Source: Waddliaceae bacterium (GTDB lineage: Bacteria > Chlamydiota > Chlamydiia > Chlamydiales > GCA-2709385). From it: DNA of 64,000 nucleotides. Every line of letters begins with the position of its first letter. Position 1 is the stretch's first letter. The position numbers and the translations under genes are program-made. The notes under the pieces are model-generated. The model did no database searches. It had not been told where the DNA came from and was given only the letters and a program-made list of their open reading frames with translations. This document shows, one piece after another, positions 16,568-24,545 of the stretch. The stretch lies in contig PAQS01000018.1 in the NCBI GenBank assembly GCA_002709385.1, positions 1 through 64,000 on the forward strand, read 5' to 3'.

Positions 16568-17677
16568 ATGCCAAATATGCGCTTTCTACTCCTAACTACA
16601 GTCTTATTGATTTTTTCGTTAGGAGTAGTCATGATTTTTAATACATCTTCTGCAGAGGTTCTTGATCATGCGTCTACTAGAGGTATGCATTATGCCTTGA
16701 TTCGACAAATGATTTTTGCTGCGCTTAGTCTTTTAGCAGCAGCAACAGTGTGGCATTTAGGTTATCACAACGTTATTCGTCTTAGTTTGCCTCTTTTGGT
16801 GTTTTTTTCTTTTTTATTAGTTTTAACGTTAATTCCTGGAATTGGACAAGAACGTAATGGTGCTCGGCGTTGGGTTGGTTTTGGGGCGCTAGGCTTACAA
16901 CCCTCAGAATTTGTGAAGTACATTATTCCTGTCTATTTTGTTTCCTGTATGTCCTCTTTTGGAACAACTGAAATTTCTATTAGACAATTTCTTAGAGTTT
17001 TAGGAGTCGTTCTTATTCCCATGCTCTTGATCATGGCAGAGCCGGATAATGGAACAGTTGCTGTGATTGGGGTTTCTTTACTTGGTCTCTGCGTCATTAC
17101 TGGCATTCCCTTACGTTATTGGGGATGGCCGATGTTAGGAATTATTGTTGTTGCTGTGATTGCAGCACTGAATATGCCTTATGTACAAGGACGTATACAA
17201 GTATATTTGAATCCTGAACTCGATCTCTTAGGAAGAGGGCACCAAGCCTTCCAATCAAAAATTGCAGCAGGTTCTGGAGGAGTGTTTGGAAGAGGACCTG
17301 GGATGAGCCTACAGAAACTCAGTTATCTCCCAGAGGCTCAAAACGATTACATCGCAGCAATTTATGCGGAAGAATTTGGCTTTGTAGGAATTTCTTTTCT
17401 CATAGGCCTTTACATGCTTCTTGTATATATTGGCTTCCATATAGCTCACCAAGCCCGTGATCGCCAAGGCTATTGCTTAGCAGCGGCTCTTACTTTTCTT
17501 ATTTGTATTCAGGCCTTTTTTAATTTAGGTGTTGTTTCCGGACTTCTTCCTAGTACTGGTTTGAATCTACCTTTCTTTAGTCAAGGAGGTACTTCTTTGA
17601 TGGTTAATGTAGTAAGTATTGCTGTTCTACTTCGTATTAGTCAGTCTTCAGAAGAGCTTCGACATTTTGACCTTTAA
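16568..17677 (+). CDS. ftsW: SEDS-family division protein (lipid II polymerase)
   Basis: Membrane glycosyltransferase of the SEDS family that polymerises lipid II at the septum. About ten membrane segments with family motifs: NGARRWVGFGALGLQPSEFVK, MAEPDNGTV, and QNDYIAAIYAEEFGF followed by GLNLPFFSQGGTSLMV. The open frame extends 19 codons upstream into the LysM gene; I start at the ATG five bases after that gene ends (369 aa). No good Shine-Dalgarno is visible, so translation may be coupled. Confidence 0.92.
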   Translation: MPNMRFLLLTTVLLIFSLGVVMIFNTSSAEVLDHASTRGMHYALIRQMIFAALSLLAAATVWHLGYHNVIRLSLPLLVFFSFLLVLTLIPGIGQERNGARRWVGFGALGLQPSEFVKYIIPVYFVSCMSSFGTTEISIRQFLRVLGVVLIPMLLIMAEPDNGTVAVIGVSLLGLCVITGIPLRYWGWPMLGIIVVAVIAALNMPYVQGRIQVYLNPELDLLGRGHQAFQSKIAAGSGGVFGRGPGMSLQKLSYLPEAQNDYIAAIYAEEFGFVGISFLIGLYMLLVYIGFHIAHQARDRQGYCLAAALTFLICIQAFFNLGVVSGLLPSTGLNLPFFSQGGTSLMVNVVSIAVLLRISQSSEELRHFDL

Positions 17678-17683
17678 TTTGGC

Positions 17684-17713
17684 TTGAATACTGAGCTATA
17701 CTCCCGTTAATAC
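17684..17713 (+). promoter_or_regulatory. Possible internal promoter before murG
   Basis: TTGAAT and TAATAC with an 18-base spacer lie in the 75-base gap between ftsW and murG. AATACTGAG occurs twice here. Weak evidence. Confidence 0.25.
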
Positions 17714-17752
17714 TGAGTAGTACAGAGTAAACAAAAATAGCGGTAATTTTCT

Positions 17753-18874
17753 ATGAAGAAGAAAGTATTGATTGCTTCAGGTGGCACTGGAGGGCATGTA
17801 ATTCCAGCTCAAGCTTTAGCGTCTCAATTACAGGCGATAGAGGATGAGTGTGAATTGCTCTTTGTGGGTGGAGGACTTAAAGGAAATGCTTTTTTTGATA
17901 AAAGTGAATACCTCTATCGTGACGTTCATTGTGCTTCTCTAGCGAGTCGGAAGATGCGAGATATTTTCAATGCCTCTTGGGATATTTGGAAAGGGATCCG
18001 TGAAAGCCGCCAGATCATCAAAGAGTTTCAACCGGATCTTGTTGTCGGTTTTGGAAGCTATCATTCTTTACCAGTTCTTACAGCTGCTAGATGGGCACAG
18101 GTTCCTATTGTTCTCCTAGAAGGAAATGCTGTTCCAGGAAAAGTTGTGCGTATGTTTAGTAAATCAGCTAGAGTTACAGGCTTGGCAATTCCTAGTGCAG
18201 CTTCACAAATGAAAGGTAAAACTATAGAAGTGAATATGCCTTTGCGAGAAGGGTATACTTTATCTTGGACCTCAAAAGAGAGTGCTCGTTCTCATTATTA
18301 TTTGGATCCGGATAAATTTACGTTTCTCATCTTTGGTGGATCGCAAGGGGCGAAAGCAATCAATCATTTAACTGTAGCTGCTTTTACTAAGTATCTCAAT
18401 ACGCAAAAACGAAACTTTCAATTGATTCACTTGGTGGGAGATAGTGCTACGCAAAAGGCTTTACAGAATGCGTATGATGATCACGGAATCATTGCTCGTG
18501 TAAAAGCTTATGAGCATGAAATGGATCGAGCATGGATGGCCGCGGATTTAGTGATTTCACGTGCTGGTGCGGCGGCTATTGCAGAACAAATTGAGATGGA
18601 AGTGCCAGGAATTCTTATTCCATATCCACATGCAACGGATAGTCATCAAGATTTAAATGCTGACTTTATGACAAATCAAGTAGGGGCTGCGGTGAAAGTA
18701 CAAGAAAAAGACTTGAATCCAGAGCTTTTAGCGAATCTTATTCGTCAGTTAATTAGCGACGATCAGGTACGCTTACAGCAAATGCGGGAAGCAGTACAAA
18801 CTTATAAGCGATCAGAGAGACGTCGGGATTTTTGTTCTGTCGTTTGTGAAGTTGCAGGAATAAAAATTCGTTAG
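17753..18874 (+). CDS. murG: Lipid II synthase (GlcNAc transferase)
   Basis: Adds GlcNAc to lipid I on the inner face of the membrane. Family GT28: ASGGTGGHVIPAQALA at the N-terminus, GFGSYHSLPVL, the middle GGSQGAKAIN, SRAGAAAIAEQIEMEVPGILIPYP and H-Q-D-L-N-A near the UDP-GlcNAc site. Length 373 aa is typical. It is separated from ftsW by the largest gap in the cluster. Confidence 0.95.
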   Translation: MKKKVLIASGGTGGHVIPAQALASQLQAIEDECELLFVGGGLKGNAFFDKSEYLYRDVHCASLASRKMRDIFNASWDIWKGIRESRQIIKEFQPDLVVGFGSYHSLPVLTAARWAQVPIVLLEGNAVPGKVVRMFSKSARVTGLAIPSAASQMKGKTIEVNMPLREGYTLSWTSKESARSHYYLDPDKFTFLIFGGSQGAKAINHLTVAAFTKYLNTQKRNFQLIHLVGDSATQKALQNAYDDHGIIARVKAYEHEMDRAWMAADLVISRAGAAAIAEQIEMEVPGILIPYPHATDSHQDLNADFMTNQVGAAVKVQEKDLNPELLANLIRQLISDDQVRLQQMREAVQTYKRSERRRDFCSVVCEVAGIKIR

Positions 18875-18883
18875 AGGTGACTT

Positions 18884-20257
18884 TTGAAGGAACATTTTCA
18901 CTTTATTGGTATTGGCGGAATTGGAATGAGTAGCTTAGCGCGTATTCTTCTTGAAAAAGGAGAACACGTTAGCGGAAGTGATTTAGTTGAAACAGCCATA
19001 AGCAAAAACTTAGTAGAGCTTGGGGCTGAAATTTTTTATAGCCAATCTGCTGAGCATATTCGTGAAAATATGATCGTGGTTTATAGCTCTGCAGTAAAAA
19101 AAGAGAATGTAGAGTTTCTTGCAGCTCAAAGCCATGGCTGTACTCTTTATCATCGATCAGAGTTACTTGGATATTTGATGAAAGAGAAAAAAGCGTTGGC
19201 CGTAACAGGAACACATGGAAAGACAAGTGTATCTTCTTTATTGGCTTGGGTACTGAATGGTGATTCTTCAAAAACGGCTTTTTCTGTTGGTGGAATGATT
19301 TTAGGAATCGAAAGCAATGGGGCAAATGGAACAAGCCCTTACTTTGTAGCAGAAGCCGATGAAAGTGACGGGTCGTTTTTAAATTATCCAGCTCATGGTG
19401 GCATTGTTACAAATATTGAAGCTGAACACCTTGATCACTATGGCAATGAGGGAAATTTATATCGCGCTATGCAGACATTCATCAAGAATGTAGAAAATCC
19501 CGAGCTACTTTTCTACTGTGGAGATGATCCTCTACTTTGTGAAATGGTAGAAAAAGGATTTAGCTATGGGTGTTCTGAGCATTGTGATGTGAGATTACTC
19601 AAATGGCGACAAAAAAATTGGACTCTTTTCTTTGATTTAGAATTTGAAGGAAAAACGTTTGAAGAAATTGAGCTACATGCCTGTGGTCAACATCAAGTTC
19701 TCAATGCCTTAGGTGTTTTTTCTATGGCTCTTCGATTGGGAATGAAAGAAGAATTGATCCGGAATCGTTTTAAAACCTTTCCTGGGGTTAAGCGTCGCTG
19801 TGAAAGAAAAGGCGAAGTGGATGGGATTCTTGTTATTGATGATTATGCCCATCATCCCACCGAGATTCAAGCAATTTTACAAGCAATTCGAAAGTCTATT
19901 CCTTCAAGAAGAATGATCGCACTGATGCAACCTCATCGTTATTCCAGAACGGCTCAATGTTTGGGAGAGTATGGTTCGATTTTTGATGCAGCAGATAAGG
20001 TTTATATCACGGATATTTATGGGGCAGGGGAGTCACCTATTACTCATTTAAACTCTACACTGCTTGTAAAAGAAGTAGAAGAAGAAGGAAAATGCCCTGC
20101 AGAGTATCTTCCTTATGAGAATCTTCTAGCTAAGTTTGTGAATGAGCTCCAGGAAGGTGATGTTCTCATTACTTTGGGAGCAGGAAATATTACTGCTTTT
20201 TCTGACTTACTTCTAAAGAGTTTGAATCAGAAGATTCATGAAATAGGAGTATCATAA
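18884..20257 (+). CDS. murC: UDP-MurNAc:L-alanine ligase, not fused to Ddl
   Basis: Adds L-alanine to UDP-MurNAc. Motifs: FIGIGGIGMSSLARIL at 7-22, ATP loop TGTHGKTSVSSL, EADESDGSF, the central NIEAEHLDHYGN, DDYAHHPTEI and QPHRYSRT. It starts at TTG with AGAGGTGA upstream. It ends at 457 aa, a normal stand-alone MurC. In Chlamydia species this gene continues into a D-Ala-D-Ala ligase domain; here the next gene is the FtsQ-like protein. Confidence 0.94.
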   Translation: MKEHFHFIGIGGIGMSSLARILLEKGEHVSGSDLVETAISKNLVELGAEIFYSQSAEHIRENMIVVYSSAVKKENVEFLAAQSHGCTLYHRSELLGYLMKEKKALAVTGTHGKTSVSSLLAWVLNGDSSKTAFSVGGMILGIESNGANGTSPYFVAEADESDGSFLNYPAHGGIVTNIEAEHLDHYGNEGNLYRAMQTFIKNVENPELLFYCGDDPLLCEMVEKGFSYGCSEHCDVRLLKWRQKNWTLFFDLEFEGKTFEEIELHACGQHQVLNALGVFSMALRLGMKEELIRNRFKTFPGVKRRCERKGEVDGILVIDDYAHHPTEIQAILQAIRKSIPSRRMIALMQPHRYSRTAQCLGEYGSIFDAADKVYITDIYGAGESPITHLNSTLLVKEVEEEGKCPAEYLPYENLLAKFVNELQEGDVLITLGAGNITAFSDLLLKSLNQKIHEIGVS

Positions 20258-20263
20258 GCTACT

Positions 20264-21157
20264 GTGTCGACCGAAAAAGAAAAACTTACCTTAAGTCAGG
20301 CTTTGATTCTTATTTTTTTGTCGACTGTTGTGGTATCGGGTTCGGCGACACTTGTTTGGTTATATTTTATTCGTGTGCAAGAGCAGCGTTCTAATGATCC
20401 CGCTTATGAAATTACAGAAATTGAGCAGCGTTCTCGTTCGAGTATTTCTCTGCCATCTGCTTATTTGGCAGAGATCATGAATTTGTCTGTAGACAAATCG
20501 AGTAATCTTTATCGTTTTGATACTAGGCTGGCTCGCCAAGAGCTTAAGAAAAGTCCTTATATCAAAGCTGCACGAGTTTGGAAGTTAGAGCCTGGGCGTG
20601 TTTTTGTGGATTATATCCCAAGAGAACCGTTGGCTTTTTTGATCGATTATCAGGATGTGTTAATGGATCGAAGCGGTGTACTTATGCCACAGTTTCCTTG
20701 TTATGGTCCTTTACTTTTACCTGAAATCCGACTGGGTCTTTCTGGCTTTTCTAAAGAAAATGGGGGCAAGTGGAATCAGGCGATAGAGAACAGCCGTCTT
20801 GATTTAGCTTTTGATATATTAGATCTCTGTAAAAGAATTTTTCCATCTTCCCGGATACAACGTATTGATGTAGCTCAAGCTGAAGCGAAGAGTTATGGGG
20901 AGAGGCAAGTCATTGTGATGATAGATGAAGAGTTTCTTGTGAGTGAAGAAAAGACTTTAGTTATGCCTCGTACTTTACGTTTAAATGTACGTTCTTATTA
21001 TCAAGAGTTACACGATTATTTGGTTTTGTCACAGCATTTGAAAGAATTGGAATTAAAAAAAGCAGAGGCATCTAGCGAACGATTTTACATTGCAGATGAA
21101 CTGGTGATTGATTTACGCATACCTCAATTAGCTTATATTGAGAAGATTCGATCTTAG
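20264..21157 (+). CDS. ftsQ: FtsQ/DivIB-like division protein
   Basis: A short cytoplasmic N-terminus, one membrane segment (about 13-33), then a periplasmic POTRA-like region in which LARQELKKSPYIKAARVWKL and VFVDYIPREPLAFL are the typical FtsQ strands. The remaining beta-rich part (residues 120-290) fits the FtsQ domain. Starts at GTG six bases after murC. Position matches the FtsQ-type gene in Chlamydia. It would link the early and late division proteins. Confidence 0.82.
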   Translation: MSTEKEKLTLSQALILIFLSTVVVSGSATLVWLYFIRVQEQRSNDPAYEITEIEQRSRSSISLPSAYLAEIMNLSVDKSSNLYRFDTRLARQELKKSPYIKAARVWKLEPGRVFVDYIPREPLAFLIDYQDVLMDRSGVLMPQFPCYGPLLLPEIRLGLSGFSKENGGKWNQAIENSRLDLAFDILDLCKRIFPSSRIQRIDVAQAEAKSYGERQVIVMIDEEFLVSEEKTLVMPRTLRLNVRSYYQELHDYLVLSQHLKELELKKAEASSERFYIADELVIDLRIPQLAYIEKIRS

Positions 21158-21230
21158 CTTTTGTCCATTATTAACTCTGTGATAAGATTTGTTTTAATGA
21201 AAGTTTCATGATCCTAAAAGGAGAAAGTAG

Positions 21231-21575
21231 ATGAGTACTGAAAAAGACGTGGTTGAAATGACTTGGAGTAGCGGAAGTATCGATGAAGCGCGAAAGGTAA
21301 CACGCTTTCTTGTTCAAGAAGGTCATGTTGCTAGCGCGCAGATCGTACCGTGGGTAGAAACAATCAGTTTACTAGATGGTAATCTAGAAACAGAGCAAGA
21401 AACTCGCGTTGTGATGCTCACAAAAGAGTCTGAAGTTGAAGCTGTAAAATCTGTGATTGAAGAAAATACAACTTACGAACTTCCTGTGATTACTTGGACT
21501 CATATCGATGGCGCTAACAAAGATAGCGTTGAGTGGGTAAACCAAAGTGTTACAGAAGTAAGCTCTAAAAAGTAG
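21231..21575 (+). CDS. cutA: CutA-like divalent-ion tolerance protein
   Basis: 114 aa, AAAGGAG upstream of the ATG. The pattern of CutA1 is visible: A-R-K-V-T-R-F-L-V-Q-E-G-H-V-A-S-A-Q-I near 20-38, a W-V-E-T strand, E-T-R-V-V-M-L-T-K and YELPVITWTHI at the C-terminal side. CutA proteins form trimers with a ferredoxin-like fold; the true function is unsettled. Divergence is notable: the usual Cys of the A-A-C-V motif is replaced. Confidence 0.75.
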   Translation: MSTEKDVVEMTWSSGSIDEARKVTRFLVQEGHVASAQIVPWVETISLLDGNLETEQETRVVMLTKESEVEAVKSVIEENTTYELPVITWTHIDGANKDSVEWVNQSVTEVSSKK

Positions 21576-21584
21576 TGTATTCTG

Positions 21585-21614
21585 GAGCGGTGTGTAAAAA
21601 ATTACACACCGTTC
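21585..21614. terminator. Bidirectional hairpin between cutA and uvrA
   Basis: A 13-pair stem (GAGCGGTGTGTAA / TTACACACCGTTC, one G-T pair) with a 4-A loop. The right arm overlaps the last uvrA codons, so the structure serves two converging transcripts. Confidence 0.7.
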
Positions 21615-24397
21615 GCATGTTCTTTGAGAGCCACTCCTGTACGAGTATTCTTTTTTAAAAGGTTTTTTGGAGGACCTTGAAAAACGACTTCTCCTCCATT
21701 CGGGCCAGCTCCAGGCCCTAATTCAATCAAATAATCACATTGTTCTAAAAGTTCTAATCGATGCTCGATCATATACACAGAATGTCCCGAATCAACTAGT
21801 CGATGGAGTATTTGCAGTAATTTTTCTGTATCTTCAAAATGCAGGCCAGATGAAGGCTCATCAAGAATGAATAAGGTGGGAACTTCGTTTTCTTTTGAAA
21901 GCTCTGTAACAAGTTTTAAACGCTGGATTTCTCCACCTGATAAAGTGTGAAAGGCTTGTCCAAGAGTCAAATAATCGAGTCCAAGCTCCACCATCAAACG
22001 TAGTTTTGAGGCAATATCAGGGATAGCTTGAAACTGTTCGAGAGCCTCTTCAGCAGTCATTTCTAAAATTTCAGAAATATTTTTTCCATTCCAAGCAACT
22101 TGGAGTGTTTCATAGTTAAAGCGTTTGCCATCACATAGTTCGCAAGGGACGTAGAGATCGGATAGAAACTCTAAACGTACGCGTACTTGTCCTAATCCCT
22201 CACACCCATCACAACGACCACCCCTCTTATTCAAACTAAAACGACCGGCATCATAGCCTCGAGCTTTAGCGAGTTTCGTTTCTGATAGAAGGCGGCGTAA
22301 GGTGTTCATGATCCCAATATAGGTAGCTGGAATAGAGCGGGTGTTTACAGCTCCACGTTCTTGATTAACAAGTAAAACCCTGGAAACTTCTTCAGGGTTT
22401 TGTACGTATTTACTCGTTTCTTGATGTTGAAGAAAACGCTGGAGTTCATTTGCTACACAATGGAGAAGTAACGAAGATTTTCCAGAGCCAGATACTCCAC
22501 AAAACCCAACTAAGATGCCAAGTGGTATTTGTAGATTAAGGTTTTTAAGATTGTGACTATCTACGTTAGAAATTTGTAGATGTTTTGTGCTTCGTCTAGG
22601 TCTTGAAGCTGCGGGTAGACGTTTGCTTCCGTTAAGCCAAGGACTGCTTACACTTTTGCTTTTAAGAAGTTCATCTAATGTGCCTTGAAAACAAAGCTTT
22701 CCACCATGTACCCCGGCACCTGGTCCAATTTCCACAAGATGATCTGCTTGCCGAATGAGCATGGGATTATGTTCAACTAAAAGCAGACTATTTCCCTGTT
22801 CTTTCATGTGTTTCAAGGTATTTTGGAGATACTGAATATCGTGTGAATGTAGCCCATGAGAAGGCTCATCAAGAATGTAAAGAACTCCCGATAGTTTTGC
22901 GGCGACTTGAGCAGCAAGGTGCACTCTTTGAGCTTCTCCTTCACTGAGTTCCTTGCAAAGGCGTCCAAGCTCTAAATAATCAAGCCCTAAATCAAGAAAA
23001 AATTGTAAACGTTCTTTAATCAAAGGGACTAGCTCATTTGCAATACTTTCTTCGATCCCTGTTAATTTGATCGTGGAAAACCAGTGGAGTAATTCTTTGA
23101 TGGGTTTTTGGCAGAGCTCAACAATGTTTTCTTTTTCGATGCGGCAAAATAAAACTTCTTGTTTGAGTCCGCTTCCTAAACAAAGAGCACATTCTTTCCA
23201 TCTGCAATAGGGTTTCCCGTAAAATAAGGACTCTTCTTTCTTTTGAGCGAGGTCTTCTTCAATAAGATGGATGAGGCCTTTCCATTGAGCTTGAAGAGAA
23301 CGCTCTTCACCTTGTACTCGGAGGCTAATACTAAGAGGGTGAGAATCGCCTTCAAGAACAGTTGACCATTCATCATCGCTTAAATCTTTAAGGAGTTTAT
23401 CTCCTGGTCCTGCACCAGATTCTTGATATGCCACCCACAGTTTTTGGTAGGTGGAAGATTGACGAGAGGAAAAATGTCGAAGAAGCTCCGTAACTTGCTC
23501 GTCAATATTCTGTTTAGGATTCCATTGAACTTGATCGTTTAGAAAATGAAAACGCCCTTTTTTCCCTTGGCAGTGAGGGCAGGCTCCTTTTGAACGGGGA
23601 CGAAAATCGGCGGGATCAAGTGGAGCAAAGGAAAGCCCGCTTTCAGGGCATACGTAAATTTCCGTAAATAGGACTGTATCGCCATCATGTCCTTCTTGAA
23701 CTTCCACAACGCCTTTGCTGAGGTCTAATATTGTTTCAATAGACTGGCTCAGACGTTCACGAATTCCTTCTCGCATACTGATGCGGTCCACAACAACATC
23801 AATACTTGAAACGACTTGATCTGGCCATCGATCCATGTCAGGGTCCCAAGCATGTTTTTGCAAGCGGAATTTCACATAACCCATGCGTTGTAAGCGAGAT
23901 ACAGTATCAGTGAGGGCTTCGTCTTGAATTTGTATAGGAGCAATGAGTTGCAGCTTCGTCTTTTCAGGGTATCGCTTTAGGATATTTTCAACGATTTCCT
24001 GACGAGAGAGGCGTTGGAGTTTTTTTCCTGTGGCGGGGCTGTATTGTTCTCCAATACGCGCAAAAAGCAGCGCGAGAAGGTCATAAAGATCTGTGTGAGA
24101 AGCTACTGTAGTTTGTGGATGAAATAAGAGGCGTTGTTGGAACAGTGCAAGAGTTGGTCCTAAGCCTTCAATAGAGTCAAAATCTGGTTTTGGGATTTGT
24201 TTGAGTGATTGTCGTAATTGAGAAGATAGGCAAGCTAAATAGCGTCTTTGTCCCTCTGTATGAAGAGTATCCAAAGCTAAAGACGATTTACCCGAGCCAC
24301 TGACCCCAGTAATTACAATAATTTTATGTAAAGGCAAGTCAAGAGATAAGCCTTTAAGGTTGTTTTGGCGACAAGCGCGAATACGTATCTGTTCCAT
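21602..24397 (-). CDS. uvrA: Excinuclease ABC subunit A, single-length form
   Basis: Damage-sensing ATPase of nucleotide excision repair, 931 aa. Two ABC modules: Walker A GVSGSGKSSL at 31-40 and again in the second half, LSGGEIQRLKL and LFILDEPSSGLH in the C-terminal module. Zinc-binding cysteines are seen at CPHCQGKKG, CALCLGSG and the C-terminal CDGCEGLG...CELCDGKRF. The first-module signature reads LSEGEAQR where LSGGEAQR is usual. The frame opens 39 codons earlier, but MEQIRIRACRQNNLKGLSL is the family start. Chlamydia UvrA is known as a double-length protein, so this unit differs; another uvrA copy may exist elsewhere. Confidence 0.9.
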   Translation of the reverse strand: MEQIRIRACRQNNLKGLSLDLPLHKIIVITGVSGSGKSSLALDTLHTEGQRRYLACLSSQLRQSLKQIPKPDFDSIEGLGPTLALFQQRLLFHPQTTVASHTDLYDLLALLFARIGEQYSPATGKKLQRLSRQEIVENILKRYPEKTKLQLIAPIQIQDEALTDTVSRLQRMGYVKFRLQKHAWDPDMDRWPDQVVSSIDVVVDRISMREGIRERLSQSIETILDLSKGVVEVQEGHDGDTVLFTEIYVCPESGLSFAPLDPADFRPRSKGACPHCQGKKGRFHFLNDQVQWNPKQNIDEQVTELLRHFSSRQSSTYQKLWVAYQESGAGPGDKLLKDLSDDEWSTVLEGDSHPLSISLRVQGEERSLQAQWKGLIHLIEEDLAQKKEESLFYGKPYCRWKECALCLGSGLKQEVLFCRIEKENIVELCQKPIKELLHWFSTIKLTGIEESIANELVPLIKERLQFFLDLGLDYLELGRLCKELSEGEAQRVHLAAQVAAKLSGVLYILDEPSHGLHSHDIQYLQNTLKHMKEQGNSLLLVEHNPMLIRQADHLVEIGPGAGVHGGKLCFQGTLDELLKSKSVSSPWLNGSKRLPAASRPRRSTKHLQISNVDSHNLKNLNLQIPLGILVGFCGVSGSGKSSLLLHCVANELQRFLQHQETSKYVQNPEEVSRVLLVNQERGAVNTRSIPATYIGIMNTLRRLLSETKLAKARGYDAGRFSLNKRGGRCDGCEGLGQVRVRLEFLSDLYVPCELCDGKRFNYETLQVAWNGKNISEILEMTAEEALEQFQAIPDIASKLRLMVELGLDYLTLGQAFHTLSGGEIQRLKLVTELSKENEVPTLFILDEPSSGLHFEDTEKLLQILHRLVDSGHSVYMIEHRLELLEQCDYLIELGPGAGPNGGEVVFQGPPKNLLKKNTRTGVALKEHANGV

Positions 24398-24482
24398 AAA
24401 ACGCACTATAGCATGCTCGAATTCAATAAGAAAGAGTGAATAATTACCTTTTTTTACTTGTTTTATCGTGGTTTTTATAAAG

Positions 24483-24511
24483 ATGATTGTTTTTTTAATT
24501 ATTGTTATAAT
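24483..24511 (+). promoter_or_regulatory. Likely promoter of the CX5R phosphatase gene
   Basis: A perfect TATAAT occurs at 24506-24511, about 35 bases before the chosen ATG, in strongly AT-rich DNA. The -35 box 17 bases upstream (ATGATT) is weak. Translation of this stretch in the coding frame gives an artificial-looking Ile/Leu run, which favours a promoter over a membrane segment. Confidence 0.4.
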
Positions 24512-24545
24512 CATTTTATTATATGTTTATTTGAGTTGTAGTTTT

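Noticed and set aside
24398-24514. N-terminal extension of uvrA
   Set aside because: The extra residues are Ile/Lys-rich translation of AT-rich promoter DNA, and MEQIRIRACRQNNL is the usual family start.
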